Shown: positions 35,440-47,293 of the stretch, piece by piece
How positions within the stretch are numbered: the first letter of the stretch is position 1
Layout: the number at the start of each line of letters is the position of its first letter
Assembly (NCBI GenBank): GCA_002914805.1
Contig: JXTB01000407.1
Location: forward strand, 129,505-193,504
Direction of reading: 5' to 3'
Source of the DNA: Parasponia andersonii
Lineage: Eukaryota; Streptophyta; Magnoliopsida; Rosales; Cannabaceae
DNA length: 64,000 nt
The notes under the pieces: generated by a model
What the model was told of the DNA's origin: nothing
Databases searched by the model: none
Seen by the model: the letters and a program-made list of their open reading frames with translations, nothing else
Program-made: the position numbers and the translations under genes

Positions 35440-37640
35440 ACTCTTCCCTCACTGTCACTCCTTCCTTATCGCCTCTTTCTCTTTCGTCGCCTTCTCTCTT
35501 TTGTTCTCGGTTCCTCTCTCTTCTGCTTGGTCTCAGTTTGTTTTACTTAGTCTTTTGGGCTCGTGGTCTCCTTTTCTCAGTGATCTTGTGGTTTGAAAGA
35601 TAAGTGCTTCTGAAACTGATTTTGTGTATTTATTTTTTTTTTATTTTATGATTTGTGATAATTTTGTGTCTGTGTGGTGTATGTTTGGGTGAGGCGGCGA
35701 CAAATTAACAATAAAACAAGACAAGTTTTCATATTATTGTTTACCATATTGCGTGTTAAGATAGATTCTGAAGCTTTTTCGTTATCATCATCGCCATCGT
35801 TTTCGTCATCTGTTTTTGAGAGGAAATTTGGTTACAGAATCGGCATGCTTCAGACTATTTCCTTCTTTCGCTTTCTCTTTTCCCTTCTTTCGCTTTCTCT
35901 TTCCCAATTTGGGTTTTCCAATACTCCATTTATTCCGTAAATCATACCCTAAATGAGATGTTTCCCTCTTCTGTTAAACATGCCAATTAATGCATCTGGA
36001 ATATTTGATCCCCAAAGCAATCTTCAATGTGGCTAAACAAATAACGAGATTATAATAATTGGCTACTGTTATTGCTTTAATCATCGATAGTTGCTGCATA
36101 TTGATTTGTTTATATATGTGTAGTCATGAAGTGTGAGTTTAAGTGTTAGCGTGTCTAGGAGTATTTCATTCTTTATTTGTTCAGGGTTTTACTCATTGTA
36201 GGTTCCTTGCTCTTTTAGTCGTCAATAGTTATTAATGTGGTTGATATTTTTTGGAAAAATCTTGCTTGAATGAATCCAAATTTATGGAGGGTATTCATTT
36301 AGGATTCTTTTATACCCATCGTGTTGGCTTTTAGCCTTTGGAACCAATGGAACCCCAGAGTGGAAGTATATGTGCATACTTATATTTTTATAATACAACA
36401 ATTTTAGGAGTCCAGCAATTATTTAGGTCCCTTGTTGAAACAAAGCTTGTAAGAGATTGGAACTTCTACATCTTTTTGTATAGTAATAAAATTTGTTTCT
36501 TATCAAAAATAAGAAAGTGGAACTTCTACCTATAAAAATGTGCTAGAAGCAATCTTGTCAACTATAGTACTATAGTCTACATTTTAAGAGCTAGAGTAAT
36601 AATCTTTTAGAAGATAAATAAGAAGAGTAAGATTAAGAAGTTGACCTGAACAATTTCTACAATTTCTGGATCATTCCAGGGTCCTTTGTCACTCAATAAG
36701 TAACTACCATAGTCGGCACATGTGTAGTTTCTGCCCAGAAAAGTTGGCAAATAACTACTAGTGGAATATATTTTGTAACCTTTATAGTATATTTTCTTAT
36801 AAATCTATTCTTATATATGACATTATTGAACTATTAGCATCACCAAATTTTTTGAATTAATTGATTAGAAATATATGGGTTTACAAAGTATTTATAAAGC
36901 CAGCGATGCATTATTTAATAAAACCAATGAGGTAAGTAATCATAAATTCTACTAAGCATAGTTTTGCTCATTTACCTAATGTTGGGATCTTTGGATCTTA
37001 TCTGCCAAATACTGTGTATTGGTTCTTGAAAATAATGTCTTTTTATGCTACTCTAAACTTTGAATTACAATACATTGAAGTTTGAATTCATTTCGGATCA
37101 GGCCTAAATATATTTGATTCAATTTACCATCTTAAGTAGCCCATTTTCATAATAGTGTCTCTTTGTTGAGCATATTGGACTCTTAATTGAGAAAATATTT
37201 ATGTATCACACAAAAAAGAAAAAAATGATCATGATATATGTCCAATGTGGGATTTTGGATTTGGATGTATGAGTTATGCTTTTTATTTTTACTCACTAGT
37301 ATCTATTGATTATTGTGTACTTTGGATATTATACTTACTTTTATGTTTGTTTGGTTGAATTTTTTTTTCTTCTAATTTTTATAGTTATCTATATATTTTA
37401 GTTTTATATCTAATTTATATTATAATGTAGGTAATTTTGTTGTGGAAATATGTACATACTTGACACTAAGTGTTGTATGTGTACATATATGCACACACTT
37501 GATATTAAGTACCAAGTGTGCATACTTAGTGTGCACACCTCTTAGTACTCGGTGCCGTGTGTGCAACTTGTTAAACATAATTTTTTGAACATATGTTCAT
37601 CATTTTAGTACACCAAAATGTGTAGTAAAATATTGAATAC
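35440..37640. other. Non-coding interior of the CACTA element
   Basis: A pyrimidine-rich tract (to about 35540) gives way to AT-rich DNA without recognisable transposase sequence where the first part of the TNP2-like gene would be expected. The 88-residue frame at 35674-35940 is Ser/Phe-rich low complexity and is not supported. Confidence 0.5.
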
Positions 37641-37641
37641 C

Positions 37642-37732
37642 AAAAAAAGAGGGGCAACTTATACCGTCTTTTGGAGGATCCTTAGTAGTTAGGATCCCCC
37701 TAAAAGCAGTACAAGTTCCCCCCTTTTTTTTT
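37642..37732. repeat. Near-perfect inverted repeat (hairpin) inside the CACTA element
   Basis: The left arm starts AAAAAAAGAGGGGCAACTTA and contains CTTTTGGAGGATCCT. The right arm is its reverse complement with few mismatches (AGGATCCCCCTAAAAG, then ACAAGTTCCCCCC and a T run). Arms of about 43 bases flank a short AGTAGTT loop. Confidence 0.85.
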
Positions 37733-37859
37733 GCACTTAAAATTATATCCCTTAAAAATTTTAGATTTTATAATATACATAATAATTTTTAATATTAGAT
37801 TAAAATCATAGTAAATAAAAATTGTGTATTAAATAAAAAATAATCATATGATATCTAAA

Positions 37860-38490
37860 ATAATAAAATGCCCCTATAAGACATAAAACATGCTAAATTT
37901 CCCAAAATAACTCTAGAGTACACGAGATACCAATAAAAGATGTAAATTTTCTAAAATACCCCTATAACACTCAATACATCCGTAGAAGATCTGAATTTAC
38001 GAAAAAGCCCCTAGAAGGGTTAGAGCTCCCTTAGAGCACTCGAGATAGCAGTAGTAGATGTAGAATTCTCAAAATATCCCCAAGATACCCGATACACGTT
38101 CCCTTTTTTGTTGGCACTTAAAATATTATCACTTAAAATTGTAAAAAAATAAAATTGAGTAATAAATAATAAATAATAATATAAAACATAAAATGACAAA
38201 AATACCATAATGAGACATAAATGTATAGAATTCCAAATACCCCTAAAGGACCTGATGCACCCGAAAATGACCCCGAAATTACTAAAACACCCCTATGATT
38301 CCCAATACACTCTTAGAAGACCCAAAATTATAGAAACACCCATAGAATAGTTAGAATCCCCAAAATACTCCCAGGAGTCCCGTTAGACCCCTAAGAGACC
38401 CGAATTTATGAAAATACCCCCAGAAGAGTTAGAATTCCCAAAATATCCCTAAGAGTCCCAGTACACCCCTAGATTCCTGAAATTACGAAA
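37860..38490. repeat. Degenerate tandem repeats with 'aaatacccct' core
   Basis: Imperfect units built on AAAATACCCCTA, GAAGA(G)TTAGAATTCCC and AATTTACGAAAA recur roughly every 60-80 bases through the region. They are too diverged for a firm unit length by eye. Confidence 0.7.
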
Positions 38491-38610
38491 ATACTTATAG
38501 AAGAGAATAATCGATTTACAGTTATTTTGCTGGTTGATAATTTCTTTTCAAATATGTACGCTTATCAACTATCTTTAATATATATATATATATACTGCTG
38601 AAAAGAGGAA

Positions 38611-39640
38611 ATGTATTGCAGTCGAGCTAAATTGATCGGAAAAAAAAAAGTATTTTTTTTTGAGCTTGACTATTTGCGGCACTTGTTACTGAGACATAAT
38701 TTAGATATCATGCACATTAAGAAAAATGTGTGTGACAGTGTCTTGGGAACTCTCTTGAGCATCAAGGGGAAATCAAAAGACATAAATAAGGTTAGACTTG
38801 ATCTTGCGGATATGTATATTCGTAAGGAGTTTCATTTATACAAAGTAGGAAACAAGTGGAAGAAGCCACATGCTTCTTATACTTTAAGTCCTGGGGAGCG
38901 AAAGAAGTTCTGTAAATTTATCAAGTCAGTCCAATTTCTTGATGAGTTTGCTTCCAACTTAGCAAAATATATGAGTGAAACAGAAGACAAGTTATCTGGT
39001 TTAAAATCACATGACTGTCATGTCTTGTTCTAACATCTTCTATCTACTGGGATTAGACCGTATATAAAAAAGGAAATTCGAGAGACTATCACTGAGTTGT
39101 ATTTTTTTTCTAAAAGCTTTGTACACACACATTAAATATGGCCAATCTAGAAAAGCTACAAAAGGATGTTGTAACCATATTAGCTAAGTTAGAAAGAATA
39201 TTTCCACCTGCCTTCTTTGATATAATGATTCACTTGATTCTCCATTTACCAGAAGAGGCAATACAGAGTGGACCCGTTCATTTTTGATGGATGTACTCAA
39301 CTGAGCGGGCCATGGGAGTTTATAAATAGTATGTTCGAAATCGGTCACGTCCAGAAGGGTCTATTGCTGAAGTGTATGTCGTTACAGAGGCACTTACATT
39401 TTGCTCTATGTATTTGCAGAATGTCTAAACTCGATTCAATCGACCCGAACGTAATGAAATTGCTGTTGATGCTCGACCAAACCATATATTGTCAGTCTTT
39501 AAGTTCGCTGGTCGCCCACTGGGCAGAAAACACATTATTATTCTTAATCCTTCTAATCGGCTTAAAGCTGAGAGGTACGTAATGAACAACTGTCCAGAAA
39601 TACAAAAATATCTTGAGTAAGTATTTTATACCCTTCTATT
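38611..39640 (+). pseudogene. TNP2-like CACTA transposase, C-terminal part only
   Basis: The open stretch 38611-39033 contains RHNLDIMHIKKNVCDSVLGT, the end of the Transposase_21 domain, followed by NKVRLDLADMYIRKEFHLYK, KPHASYTLSPGERKKFCKFI and SGLKSHDCHVLF, all hallmark TNP2 blocks. Beyond the stop near 39033 the similarity continues in shifted frames (RPYIKKEIRETITELY, then a PPAFFDI-like block to about 39260, and further pieces to 39640). The N-terminal and central catalytic parts are absent. TNP2 is the strand-cutting transposase of CACTA elements. This copy cannot encode it. Confidence 0.9.
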
Positions 39641-39989
39641 CTTTTTCTTCATTGTTATTAGAACTTTCCTAAAGTATGACACTACATATATGTAGTGAGC
39701 ATATGAGAGAGTTAGAGGCTAAAGGTGGTACAAACCTAGAACGACAATAAGAAGTTGAGTTTCCTGCATGGTTTAAATCCCAAGTAAGCTTCTCTTGTAT
39801 AATTTCCTAAATTTCGCTACTCTTTGTACCAAATTACGTGTTATCTAATGATTTTTTTATATTAGATAAATTAATTACGAACACCAAGTTCAGATGAGCT
39901 CAACAATGAATAGTATGCATTAGCTAGTAAATCTAACTTCTCAAATTACTCCTACCTTGGTTATGTGGTGATGGGGTAAAGTTTCTAGT

Positions 39990-40668
39990 TGATAAGCATA
40001 ACAGTAAACACAACTCCCAGAATTGTGGTGTCCGTGTTCCTAGATTTGATAGGAACTACTTCTATGGTATACTAGAATAAGTTCTAGAGTTATCATATAT
40101 TAAAGGGTGCAATGTGGTATTGTTTGGATACAGGTGGTTCGACACTGATCCGAGAAAAATACGGATTCAGCTAGACGAACAATTCACAAGTATATACACA
40201 GGTATTTACTGGTACAAAGATGACTCATTTATACTTGCATCACAAACAGAGCTGATTAATTATACCAATGATAATAAGAATGGGCCATTGTAAAAACTTG
40301 TTAACAAATATACGTCTCAAAACATATGGGACTTTCCAGATACGGTAGATGTTTCTGATATTGCATCAACAAGCACCGATGTTCCTATTTTGCAAGAAGC
40401 AAATTCTTTATCATTCCAATTGTTTGTTGAGCTTCCGGAAATGGAAAATATTTGATTTCATCGGGAAGACGTTGAACCAGATGAAGTTGACAATATTGAT
40501 GACCTTATCTGTCAAGCTCATGTTGTGACCCCTAATAACGTCTTAGTTGATGATGATGAGTTCGAAGACGATACTTTAGAGGAATACAATGATGAAGAAG
40601 TTGAACTTGACAACGATAGTGATACAAGATTTGAAGAAGAGAATGAAATATCTGATAATGTAACATAA
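39990..40668 (+). pseudogene. DUF4216-like C-terminal extension of the CACTA transposase
   Basis: Residues such as FDRNYFYGIL, CNVVLFGYRWFDTDPRKI and DDSFILASQTELINYTND resemble the DUF4216 block usual at the C-terminus of plant CACTA transposases. A very acidic tail rich in Asp/Glu follows (about 40480-40665) and ends at TAA near 40668. In-frame stops, for example within the block near 40079 and 40292, show that it is dead. Confidence 0.75.
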
Positions 40669-40769
40669 TTTTATATTCTAGTGTGTGTAGAGTTTTGAAA
40701 ATTTTGTGTTTATTATTTTTTATATTGCTATGTAACATTTTTAAACTATGATAATATTTTTTTTGTAGG

Positions 40770-42291
40770 ATGTCTAGCCACGGGAGCGCTCCCCTAGCAA
40801 CTAGTGCTGCCTCTGGTTCTAGCTCTAGAGATGATAGACATGATCCCAAGGGAAAGAGGGTTAAGGAAGAGATGAGAGGTTGTTCAATTGAAAAGGAACT
40901 TAGGAGCCTTAAGACTGACCAATTAAAGGTCGAGTTTTGTGAAAAGACAGCGAAGCCTATCTTGGATCATGGGGAGATGTTCTTGAACATTCTTGCCAAG
41001 ATGATTAGAGACACTATCCCAGCTTCAACTCCAACGTGGAAGGATGTGAAGAAAGAAGATATTGAGCTCATCTTGAAGCCGATGGAGGTGAGTGAGTTTC
41101 CTAAAAGATTATTTTAAGCTATTTTAATAAAAAGCCTTTATTAATAATTGTCCATTTTAATTTAGCAGGTGAAGTTTGATTATCCTCGGTCTGATGCACT
41201 CTTCATGGACTTTATTGAGCAGTCCATGATGGCATATTTATGGGATTAGCGCAATATAATGCGGAATCATTTTACGAAAATAGGGGGTAAGAGGGATATG
41301 GCTTTTATTAAGGCCAATCTGTACAAAAACGTTCTCTTCGATCAGTGGAATATTTTATGTGATCATTTCGGTTTTTAAGAGTTTGAGGTAATTAACATGC
41401 TTTTACAAAAAAAAATTAATTATTAAGAATAAATTATAATCAATGGTGAAATTAACAACTTGTGTATTTTTGCAGAAAGTCTTGACGCAAAACTCAGAAA
41501 ATCGATCTAAGCAATTGTGTCCGCCTGCATAGGGGTCGTCTAGCATGATTAGCCAGATGAAGGTAAAGGTTAGAAAGTCAAACATTTTCTCAAATTAGTA
41601 CAAAATATACTATAACCAAATAATCTACCTTTTCTTTCCTACTTTTCATAGAGCAACCTAGAGACCGGAGAGGTTATGAGCCTTATCGACTACTTCAAGA
41701 GCCGCCGTTTCAAGCCGTCTGGTTGGCAGAACGACTACACTCAGGAAAAACATGTAAGAATTCATTCTATTTATTTAAAATATTTAATTTGTATATATAA
41801 ATTATAATTACTTTAATTTTTATGTTATTTTGTAGGCGGAGATGGTTACGTCTAGAGTAGAAGTGCTCACTCAAACTCAGTCTTGTGCTTAGTCTGAGCT
41901 TAGAGATTGTGCCTCGCCTACTGAGTCTGTGGTAGGGCCAGAATAGGTCGATCAATTTCAGATCATGTCCAAGGCTTTAGGGACTAGATCTAGGTGGCAG
42001 AAAGGGTTGGGAGCACTCCCTCGACTGAAAAGTATAGGAGAACAGAGGACTGCCAACACGGGACACGTTGCTAAGACCATCGCCACCTTGAAGCAGTAGC
42101 TAGCTGAGAAGGATGCAGAGCATGCACAGCAGATCAACGAGACTCAGTGACAAATGGCCGAAAAGGAAGCAGAGAACCAACGCCGACTCGAGGAAACTCA
42201 ACGACAACTCGACGAGCAAAACCGGATGCTTCAAACATTGACTGCAAAGCTCGGCATTGAGATGCCACCGCCTCCGCCTCCAGAATTGTAG
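40770..42291 (+). pseudogene. TNPA-like second gene of the CACTA element (Transposase_24-type)
   Basis: The first block (40770-41117) starts MSSHGSAPLATSAASGSSSR. Intron-like AT-rich gaps and further blocks follow: FDYPRSDALFMDFIEQSMMA (about 41175), KANLYKNVLFDQW (about 41310), NLETGEVMSLIDYFKSRRFK (about 41655) and AEMVTSRVEVLTQTQS (about 41835). A C-terminal coiled coil ends MPPPPPPEL then a stop (42291). This block order is that of the plant Ptta/En/Spm Transposase_24 family, whose members bind subterminal repeats and coil-dimerise. Several in-frame stops (for example in the coil region near 42098 and 42148) break it. Confidence 0.8.
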
Positions 42292-42489
42292 ACGTTTTTT
42301 ATTTTATAATATGTTCTAATTTTAGATACAATTTGTATAGTTTCTTTATTTAATAAAATTTGTGTCAATATATGTTCTTCTAAATTTTAATATATTAGTT
42401 ATCCAAATTAATTATTCATTATTCATTATTATTAATTAATAAATAATTATAACAATCAATTAAATAAACATTTTTTAACAAATTAATAA

Positions 42490-42998
42490 AATTTTTACCG
42501 ACAGATTTTGTCATCAGTAAAGGTATTTTTTTTTTTAAATATTGTCTAGATATTTTCACCGACGCATTTTATCGTCGAAAAATGTATTGTAAGTTTTTAA
42601 ATTATTTCTTTAATAAATTTCACCGACGCATAAATGCGTTGATAATTGTTTAACTTTCATTGACGTATTTATGCGTCAATAATTGTTTAACTTTCACCGA
42701 TGCATTTACTCGTCGGTGAAAGTCAAGTAGATTTCAAATTCGATCATATTTTTACCGACGGAAAATTTTCGCCGACGTAAATTATGCGTCGATAAAACTC
42801 ACTAATACTTCGGTGAAGGTTACTTTTACTAACGAAATTAAATTTCCGTCGGAAAGTGACATTTAGCTACGGTCTTATACTGACAATAGTGACCGACGAG
42901 GAATTACGTCGGCAATTGTCAAATACATTTCACTGACGTTTTTTTACTATTTTTTCTGACAAAAAAATGCGTCGGTAAAAGTCACGTATTTTGTAGTG
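42490..42998 (-). repeat. Right subterminal motif array of the CACTA element
   Basis: Dense copies of ACCGACG, CGACGCATTT, GCGTCGGTAAAAGTCA and related motifs, many as inverted pairs, mirror the left array and run up to the terminal TTTTGTAGTG. Confidence 0.9.
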
Positions 42999-43001
42999 AT
43001 T

Positions 43002-45352
43002 TTTTTTATATTATAAAAATTTACATAATTAGCTCGTGAATAACTTTAAAACTTTGTGAGTTGAAGGATAGTATTGACCTTTTAATGGCAAAAAAAATTG
43101 TAAATTCACAAACAAATACAACTTCCTTGTTATGAATAAAAAAGAAGAAGAAATTTTTAGGTTTCATTTTGGTACTTGCCTTTTTTTTTTTTCTTTAATT
43201 AAGGTACTTGCGGTTCTTTTTGTTTTGTCCCGGTCAATCGGCTACGACCCTATCAATCACAAATATTATTTCTTTAATCTTTTTCGGGTAAATTAACTCT
43301 TTAGCCGGCACAAGAACGGTATTTCTGTATTTTTCTTTTTGTCTTGGGCTCCTCCTTTTCATGTTTGCTTATATAAAACCCATCTTTGTGAAAAGGAGAA
43401 ATTGTATTTAATTTTCTTCAAAAACCCAAGAAAAAAATTATTTTAATTGATATTGGGTGAGGATTCGACTTCTGGATCTCAATATAAATTGTCAATAAAC
43501 CTACTACATATGATCAAGCGCTGCGACCTACAAAGGAATATTGTTAATTAGTCACCATCAATATATATATATATATATATGTACGTAATTGAGATTCTTT
43601 TCACAATGTAGTTCAATTATGCATATTATTATCATGGACTAATGAATGTGTTAACTAGAAGAGTCTATAATTGGTTCTGGATAAGGACTAATTAATAGCA
43701 CTGGTCAAAATCTCGCTCAATAGCTACGTAATAGTCTAACAATATTCCAGAATGATATCACGAACACATTTCCTACTGCTCACGGTACTTTGTGGATATT
43801 TGGCCAACAATCACATATATTCTCAACAGAAAGAGCCCCTCTGTATAAAACGTAAATAGTGGACCGAGATGCTTGTCTCTGTCTATTCAAGTTGTTTTTC
43901 CTATTTATTAGTTATGGACTAGCACTCTCTCTGAAGAGTCAAAAGAGAACGAGTAGGAAAATAGCGCCTTAGAAAATAAAGCTTTCGTTTTCCATATGTA
44001 ACAAAAATGTCTTTTTGATGTGTATGTTTCTAGAAAGTCAAAGTGTTTCTCTCTTCAACAGAGGCTCTTAAAAAAAAACGCTATAGACTAATGGATTGGG
44101 TCTTATCAACTAGGTTTTTGGCTCTAAGCCGGTAAGAGTAATTTCGGCAAAAATTATTTTGTTTAGGACTATTTTTCAAATTGACATTCAAAAATTTATC
44201 TTCCCAGCTGCCAAGTTATTTTGCACATCTACATAAATTTGTATTCTTGTTTTAAAAAATAGTAATAATCGAAAATTAATTATATTAACTATTCTAACCC
44301 ATAGAATATAGCTAGTTCTTGTCCAAAATTCGCTACTAGTTTTCTTCTTATTTTATTTTTCTTTTTAACAAAAAAGAACTAGTTTAGACTCTGAAATTAA
44401 TGCTTTCCGCTTTTTGCTTGAAAAAGTTTAATTCTCTTGGTTGATTCTTAAATTTGTCTGGTTTGGCATATAATTGGACGTCCTAGTTTTGACTTATGAG
44501 GCTGCAGACATATTTGACCCCCTCCGTCTAGTCGTTTTTTCCAGACTACGAAACAAAAGAGGGAATGGGATAAACCTAGCTTTAATTTTCCAGCTCTAGA
44601 TACTTCAAAGTAAATTGTACACGCGTATTCGAACATCCAAATTGATCATATCTCCTTCTCATGAAAGCCAAACTAAACGAATATACATGCACAACCTTTA
44701 TATATGCTTATAAATAATGCCGTTGTTTCTCGGCCACTTGTACGGGACCACAAAGAAAAGGGCACAATTATTCACCATTCTTAGTCAAAGCATGCAGTAG
44801 AGCACGTTCTTTGTCTTTATTTATTATAATATGCTTACTTGAATTTATTAAAAAGTCTTGTACTAATTTTAAAAAAGAAATATTACTTTTAATACATTAG
44901 AGCTGCATGGACTTATTTAGCTATGCTAGCAGCAGATCGTCTGTCTAGTTTTTGACGTCCACTGACCAATATTTATATTTTCTCACATTAACCAATTGAA
45001 CATCTCGTTTGATAGAAGAAAAAATAATAAGTAAACACCATGGAAACGCATGTGTACACAATTTCTTGGCTGGACATAAGAAAGAGTATAGTACAAACCT
45101 ACTTAAGCACCTCAAGTTTTAGACTTCTAAATGCCACAATTTAATTTGACGCAACTTTTACATGGATGAATTACTTAATCATTAGTCATCACAAGAAACA
45201 TTAATTATTTTCCTTTTTCCCCGTGAAAAACCCAAAATAGTACATAAGAAACAAACATTCTCCCTTTTTTTTTTTTCTATGCTTCATTGAAAATCTATCA
45301 ATTGCTTAAGCTATGAAAACCATAATTAAAACAACATTTTGATAAACCAAAA
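43002..45352. other. Intergenic DNA 3' of the transporter gene
   Basis: No supported gene. There is a (TA)n tract at 43561-43580. The part next to 45353 would contain the transporter's 3' UTR, but I see no perfect AATAAA on the minus strand close to the stop. Confidence 0.5.
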
Positions 45353-47191
45353 TCAATTATTCTCGTTCTTTCCATTTGTTTTGGCTTCGGAGCCATATGG
45401 TTTAATAATAATTCCATTTTCAGCTAACGCCATTTCGGCTTCATTCGCCTTGGCAGCTTCCCTGAACTTCTTGTAAATATCACTCTTGTAGAACTTTCTC
45501 GTCCTTAGCACCAAAACAAACGAAACAAGCGACCCAAATAGCGTCACAGCCGTAATTATGATAAACGACAACTGAAAACACTTGACTCCATCACAAACCA
45601 ACTGTTCACCAGCTTTCCGTTCAAGTCCCTTAGCTACCATTTGCTTCGTGGCCTCCTCATCGTATAAATGACCAGTAAGCCTCACGTTGAGGATGTACAA
45701 CCCGATCGGGCTCGCTACTGCCCCGAAATTGTGCAACGTGGCATAGTACTTGAGCCCGAAAAGCTCCGATATTATCGCGTAGAGCAGAGGCCACTTGGCC
45801 CCGAAAGAGAACCCGATAACAACCGACGCGAAGTAAAGACCGTTAGGGACGTTGAAGGCTATCAGGAGATGGCCAACGCAAGAGAACAAGAGGATCAAAG
45901 TTAACATGAGTGGACGAGGGAACTTGTACCGTGTCAGGACGATTTCCGACCCGAAACCCGCCACGACCCGGCCGAGGTAGTTCCATATGCTGACGAGTGA
46001 TACAAACGTGCTTACGCTCTTTTTCGGGTACCCGAACGAAGACCCGATCTGCGCGAGATTGTCGATAACCGTCAAAGTCCCGCCGACACCGCAGATGTAG
46101 GAGATGAAGATAATTAACATGTCAACACTGAAAACTGCTTGTAGAATTGTGAAGTCGTCTCCTCTCTTTGGCGGCGTGAATGCGGTTTTCCAGCAGGAGG
46201 GTTGACTCAATTCGGTTTCGGCTGTTTTCGGCACTAAAACTGTTTCAGTTGCAGAACTCGATGCCGGAGATGGCGAAGGATTATGATTATTACGATCATT
46301 ACCAGCTTCAATAGTACTAACATCAACTTTCTTGGCTTTCCAGAGCTTGTATTCTTCAAGGAGAACAACAGGCAGCGGAAGAAAGAGCAAGAGAATTACC
46401 ATTGCGGCGCTGGCTCCGTATTCGGGCCGGGTGAACAAAACCCTCTTCTGTATGATAATCATGACCATGAGAAACCCTGCGAGGCCAAGCGAAATATAGA
46501 GAAGATTGTAGAACACTTTGAGCTGATTCGGTTGCGGTACGATCTTCATGTAGCGGATTGTTCGGAGAAAAACGAGCGATATAGCGGTCGGAAGCCAGCC
46601 GATGAGGAGAATCAAAGCCTTAGAATCGTCTCCGTAGAAGGCGTGGTAGAGCTGAGTTATGATGGCTCCACTCAGCCCGACGTAGCCCTTGAGGAGCCCC
46701 AAAACGGCGCCGCGAGTCTCCGGGAAGTTCTTGACTAACGTGACGAGGGAGCCGGTGTTGGCGAAAGACTGCGAGTTGGCTCCTATGCAGATGTAGAGGC
46801 ACATCTGCCACACTTTCGGGGCGGCGACTCTTTTGGTGACGGACAGCCATATCATTAGGTAGCCGAACAAGTTGAGGATGGCGCCGACGAAGAGGACCAC
46901 CCATGGGGGCGTTACCTCGTTGAGTAGACCGGAGAGGACACCGAAGTTGCCGCCGAGGTCCTTGAAGAACGACAACAAGTTTAGTGTCGTTTGGTCGTAG
47001 CCGAGAACCTCCTTGATGTCGCTTGAGTAGAGGCTGAACATGTAGGTCGCGCCGGCAGCGGACATGATTAGAAGAGAGGCGAAAACCATGAACCACCGGC
47101 CGGTTAGGAAGTGGACGGTTAGGCCCTTGGTGTTGGCCCAACCCCCTCCACCACCACTGGTAGAAGTGATACCTGGTCCAGCGACAACCAT
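45353..47191 (-). CDS. Nodulin-like / NFD4-like major facilitator superfamily transporter
   Basis: This is an uninterrupted 612-residue reading frame and the only confident host gene here. After a Gly-rich cytosolic start, residues about 30-275 form the plant Nodulin-like domain ([60 protein letters not shown]). Residues about 350-575 form the second MFS half ([65 protein letters not shown]). A polar Ser/Pro-rich loop (about 290-340) joins them, and the tail is charged and cytosolic. About 12 membrane spans are expected. The length fits the family (about 560-620 aa, often few or no introns). Relatives include Arabidopsis NUCLEAR FUSION DEFECTIVE 4 and many uncharacterised paralogues. The substrate is unknown, so no symbol is given. 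The start is supported by a G at +4 and by the absence of an upstream in-frame Met. Confidence 0.95.
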   Translation of the reverse strand: MVVAGPGITSTSGGGGGWANTKGLTVHFLTGRWFMVFASLLIMSAAGATYMFSLYSSDIKEVLGYDQTTLNLLSFFKDLGGNFGVLSGLLNEVTPPWVVLFVGAILNLFGYLMIWLSVTKRVAAPKVWQMCLYICIGANSQSFANTGSLVTLVKNFPETRGAVLGLLKGYVGLSGAIITQLYHAFYGDDSKALILLIGWLPTAISLVFLRTIRYMKIVPQPNQLKVFYNLLYISLGLAGFLMVMIIIQKRVLFTRPEYGASAAMVILLLFLPLPVVLLEEYKLWKAKKVDVSTIEAGNDRNNHNPSPSPASSSATETVLVPKTAETELSQPSCWKTAFTPPKRGDDFTILQAVFSVDMLIIFISYICGVGGTLTVIDNLAQIGSSFGYPKKSVSTFVSLVSIWNYLGRVVAGFGSEIVLTRYKFPRPLMLTLILLFSCVGHLLIAFNVPNGLYFASVVIGFSFGAKWPLLYAIISELFGLKYYATLHNFGAVASPIGLYILNVRLTGHLYDEEATKQMVAKGLERKAGEQLVCDGVKCFQLSFIIITAVTLFGSLVSFVLVLRTRKFYKSDIYKKFREAAKANEAEMALAENGIIIKPYGSEAKTNGKNENN

Positions 47192-47217
47192 TCTTTTTTT
47201 TTTTTGGGGGGGGGGGG
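47192..47217 (-). promoter_or_regulatory. C12-A12 homopolymer pair immediately before the start codon
   Basis: On the coding strand the leader ends with twelve C, twelve A, then GA and the ATG. Homopolymer length here may be a sequencing uncertainty. If real, it sits where ribosomes scan. Confidence 0.6.
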
Positions 47218-47281
47218 TTGGTGAAGTATTGGAGAGAAGTTAAGTTTGTTGAGAAGTACGAAACGTGTATAGGAGTTGGAG

Positions 47282-47293
47282 ATTTATATATAG
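47282..47293 (-). promoter_or_regulatory. Probable TATA box of the transporter gene
   Basis: The coding strand reads CTATATATAAAT about 90 bases before the ATG. A start site about 30 bases downstream would leave a ~60-base pyrimidine- and A-rich leader, normal for plants. Confidence 0.7.

Larger units (their letters stand above)
34805..42998 (+). mobile_element. CACTA (En/Spm-type) transposon, 8.2 kb, decayed
   Basis: It begins CACTACAAGAAAATC and ends ...GTATTTTGTAGTG, so both ends read CACTACAA inward, and it is flanked by the 3-bp duplication ATT (34802-34804 and 42999-43001). Both subterminal regions are packed with short CCGACG/CGTCGG motifs. Inside are remnants of a TNP2-like transposase and a second TNPA-like gene in the usual order. 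The N-terminal two thirds of the transposase are missing and 35290-38600 is non-coding, so this copy is defective. Confidence 0.95.

Noticed and set aside
35674-35940. 88-codon Ser/Phe-rich frame in the CACTA element
   Set aside because: Derived from pyrimidine-rich DNA, no domain, no similarity to transposase.
40532-40849. 105-codon minus-strand frame
   Set aside because: Antisense shadow of the acidic tail and the start of the TNPA-like gene.
46283-46738. 151-codon plus-strand frame opposite the transporter gene
   Set aside because: It is a mirror frame of a well-supported coding region; its composition shows no domain and it exists because of the host gene's codon pattern.
46620-47141. 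173-codon minus-strand frame in another phase of the transporter gene
   Set aside because: Arg/Pro-rich shadow of the true frame, which has the full family signatures.
45353-47191. Calling the transporter NFD4 itself
   Set aside because: The family has many paralogues with unknown substrates; family membership is clear but orthology is not decidable from this window.
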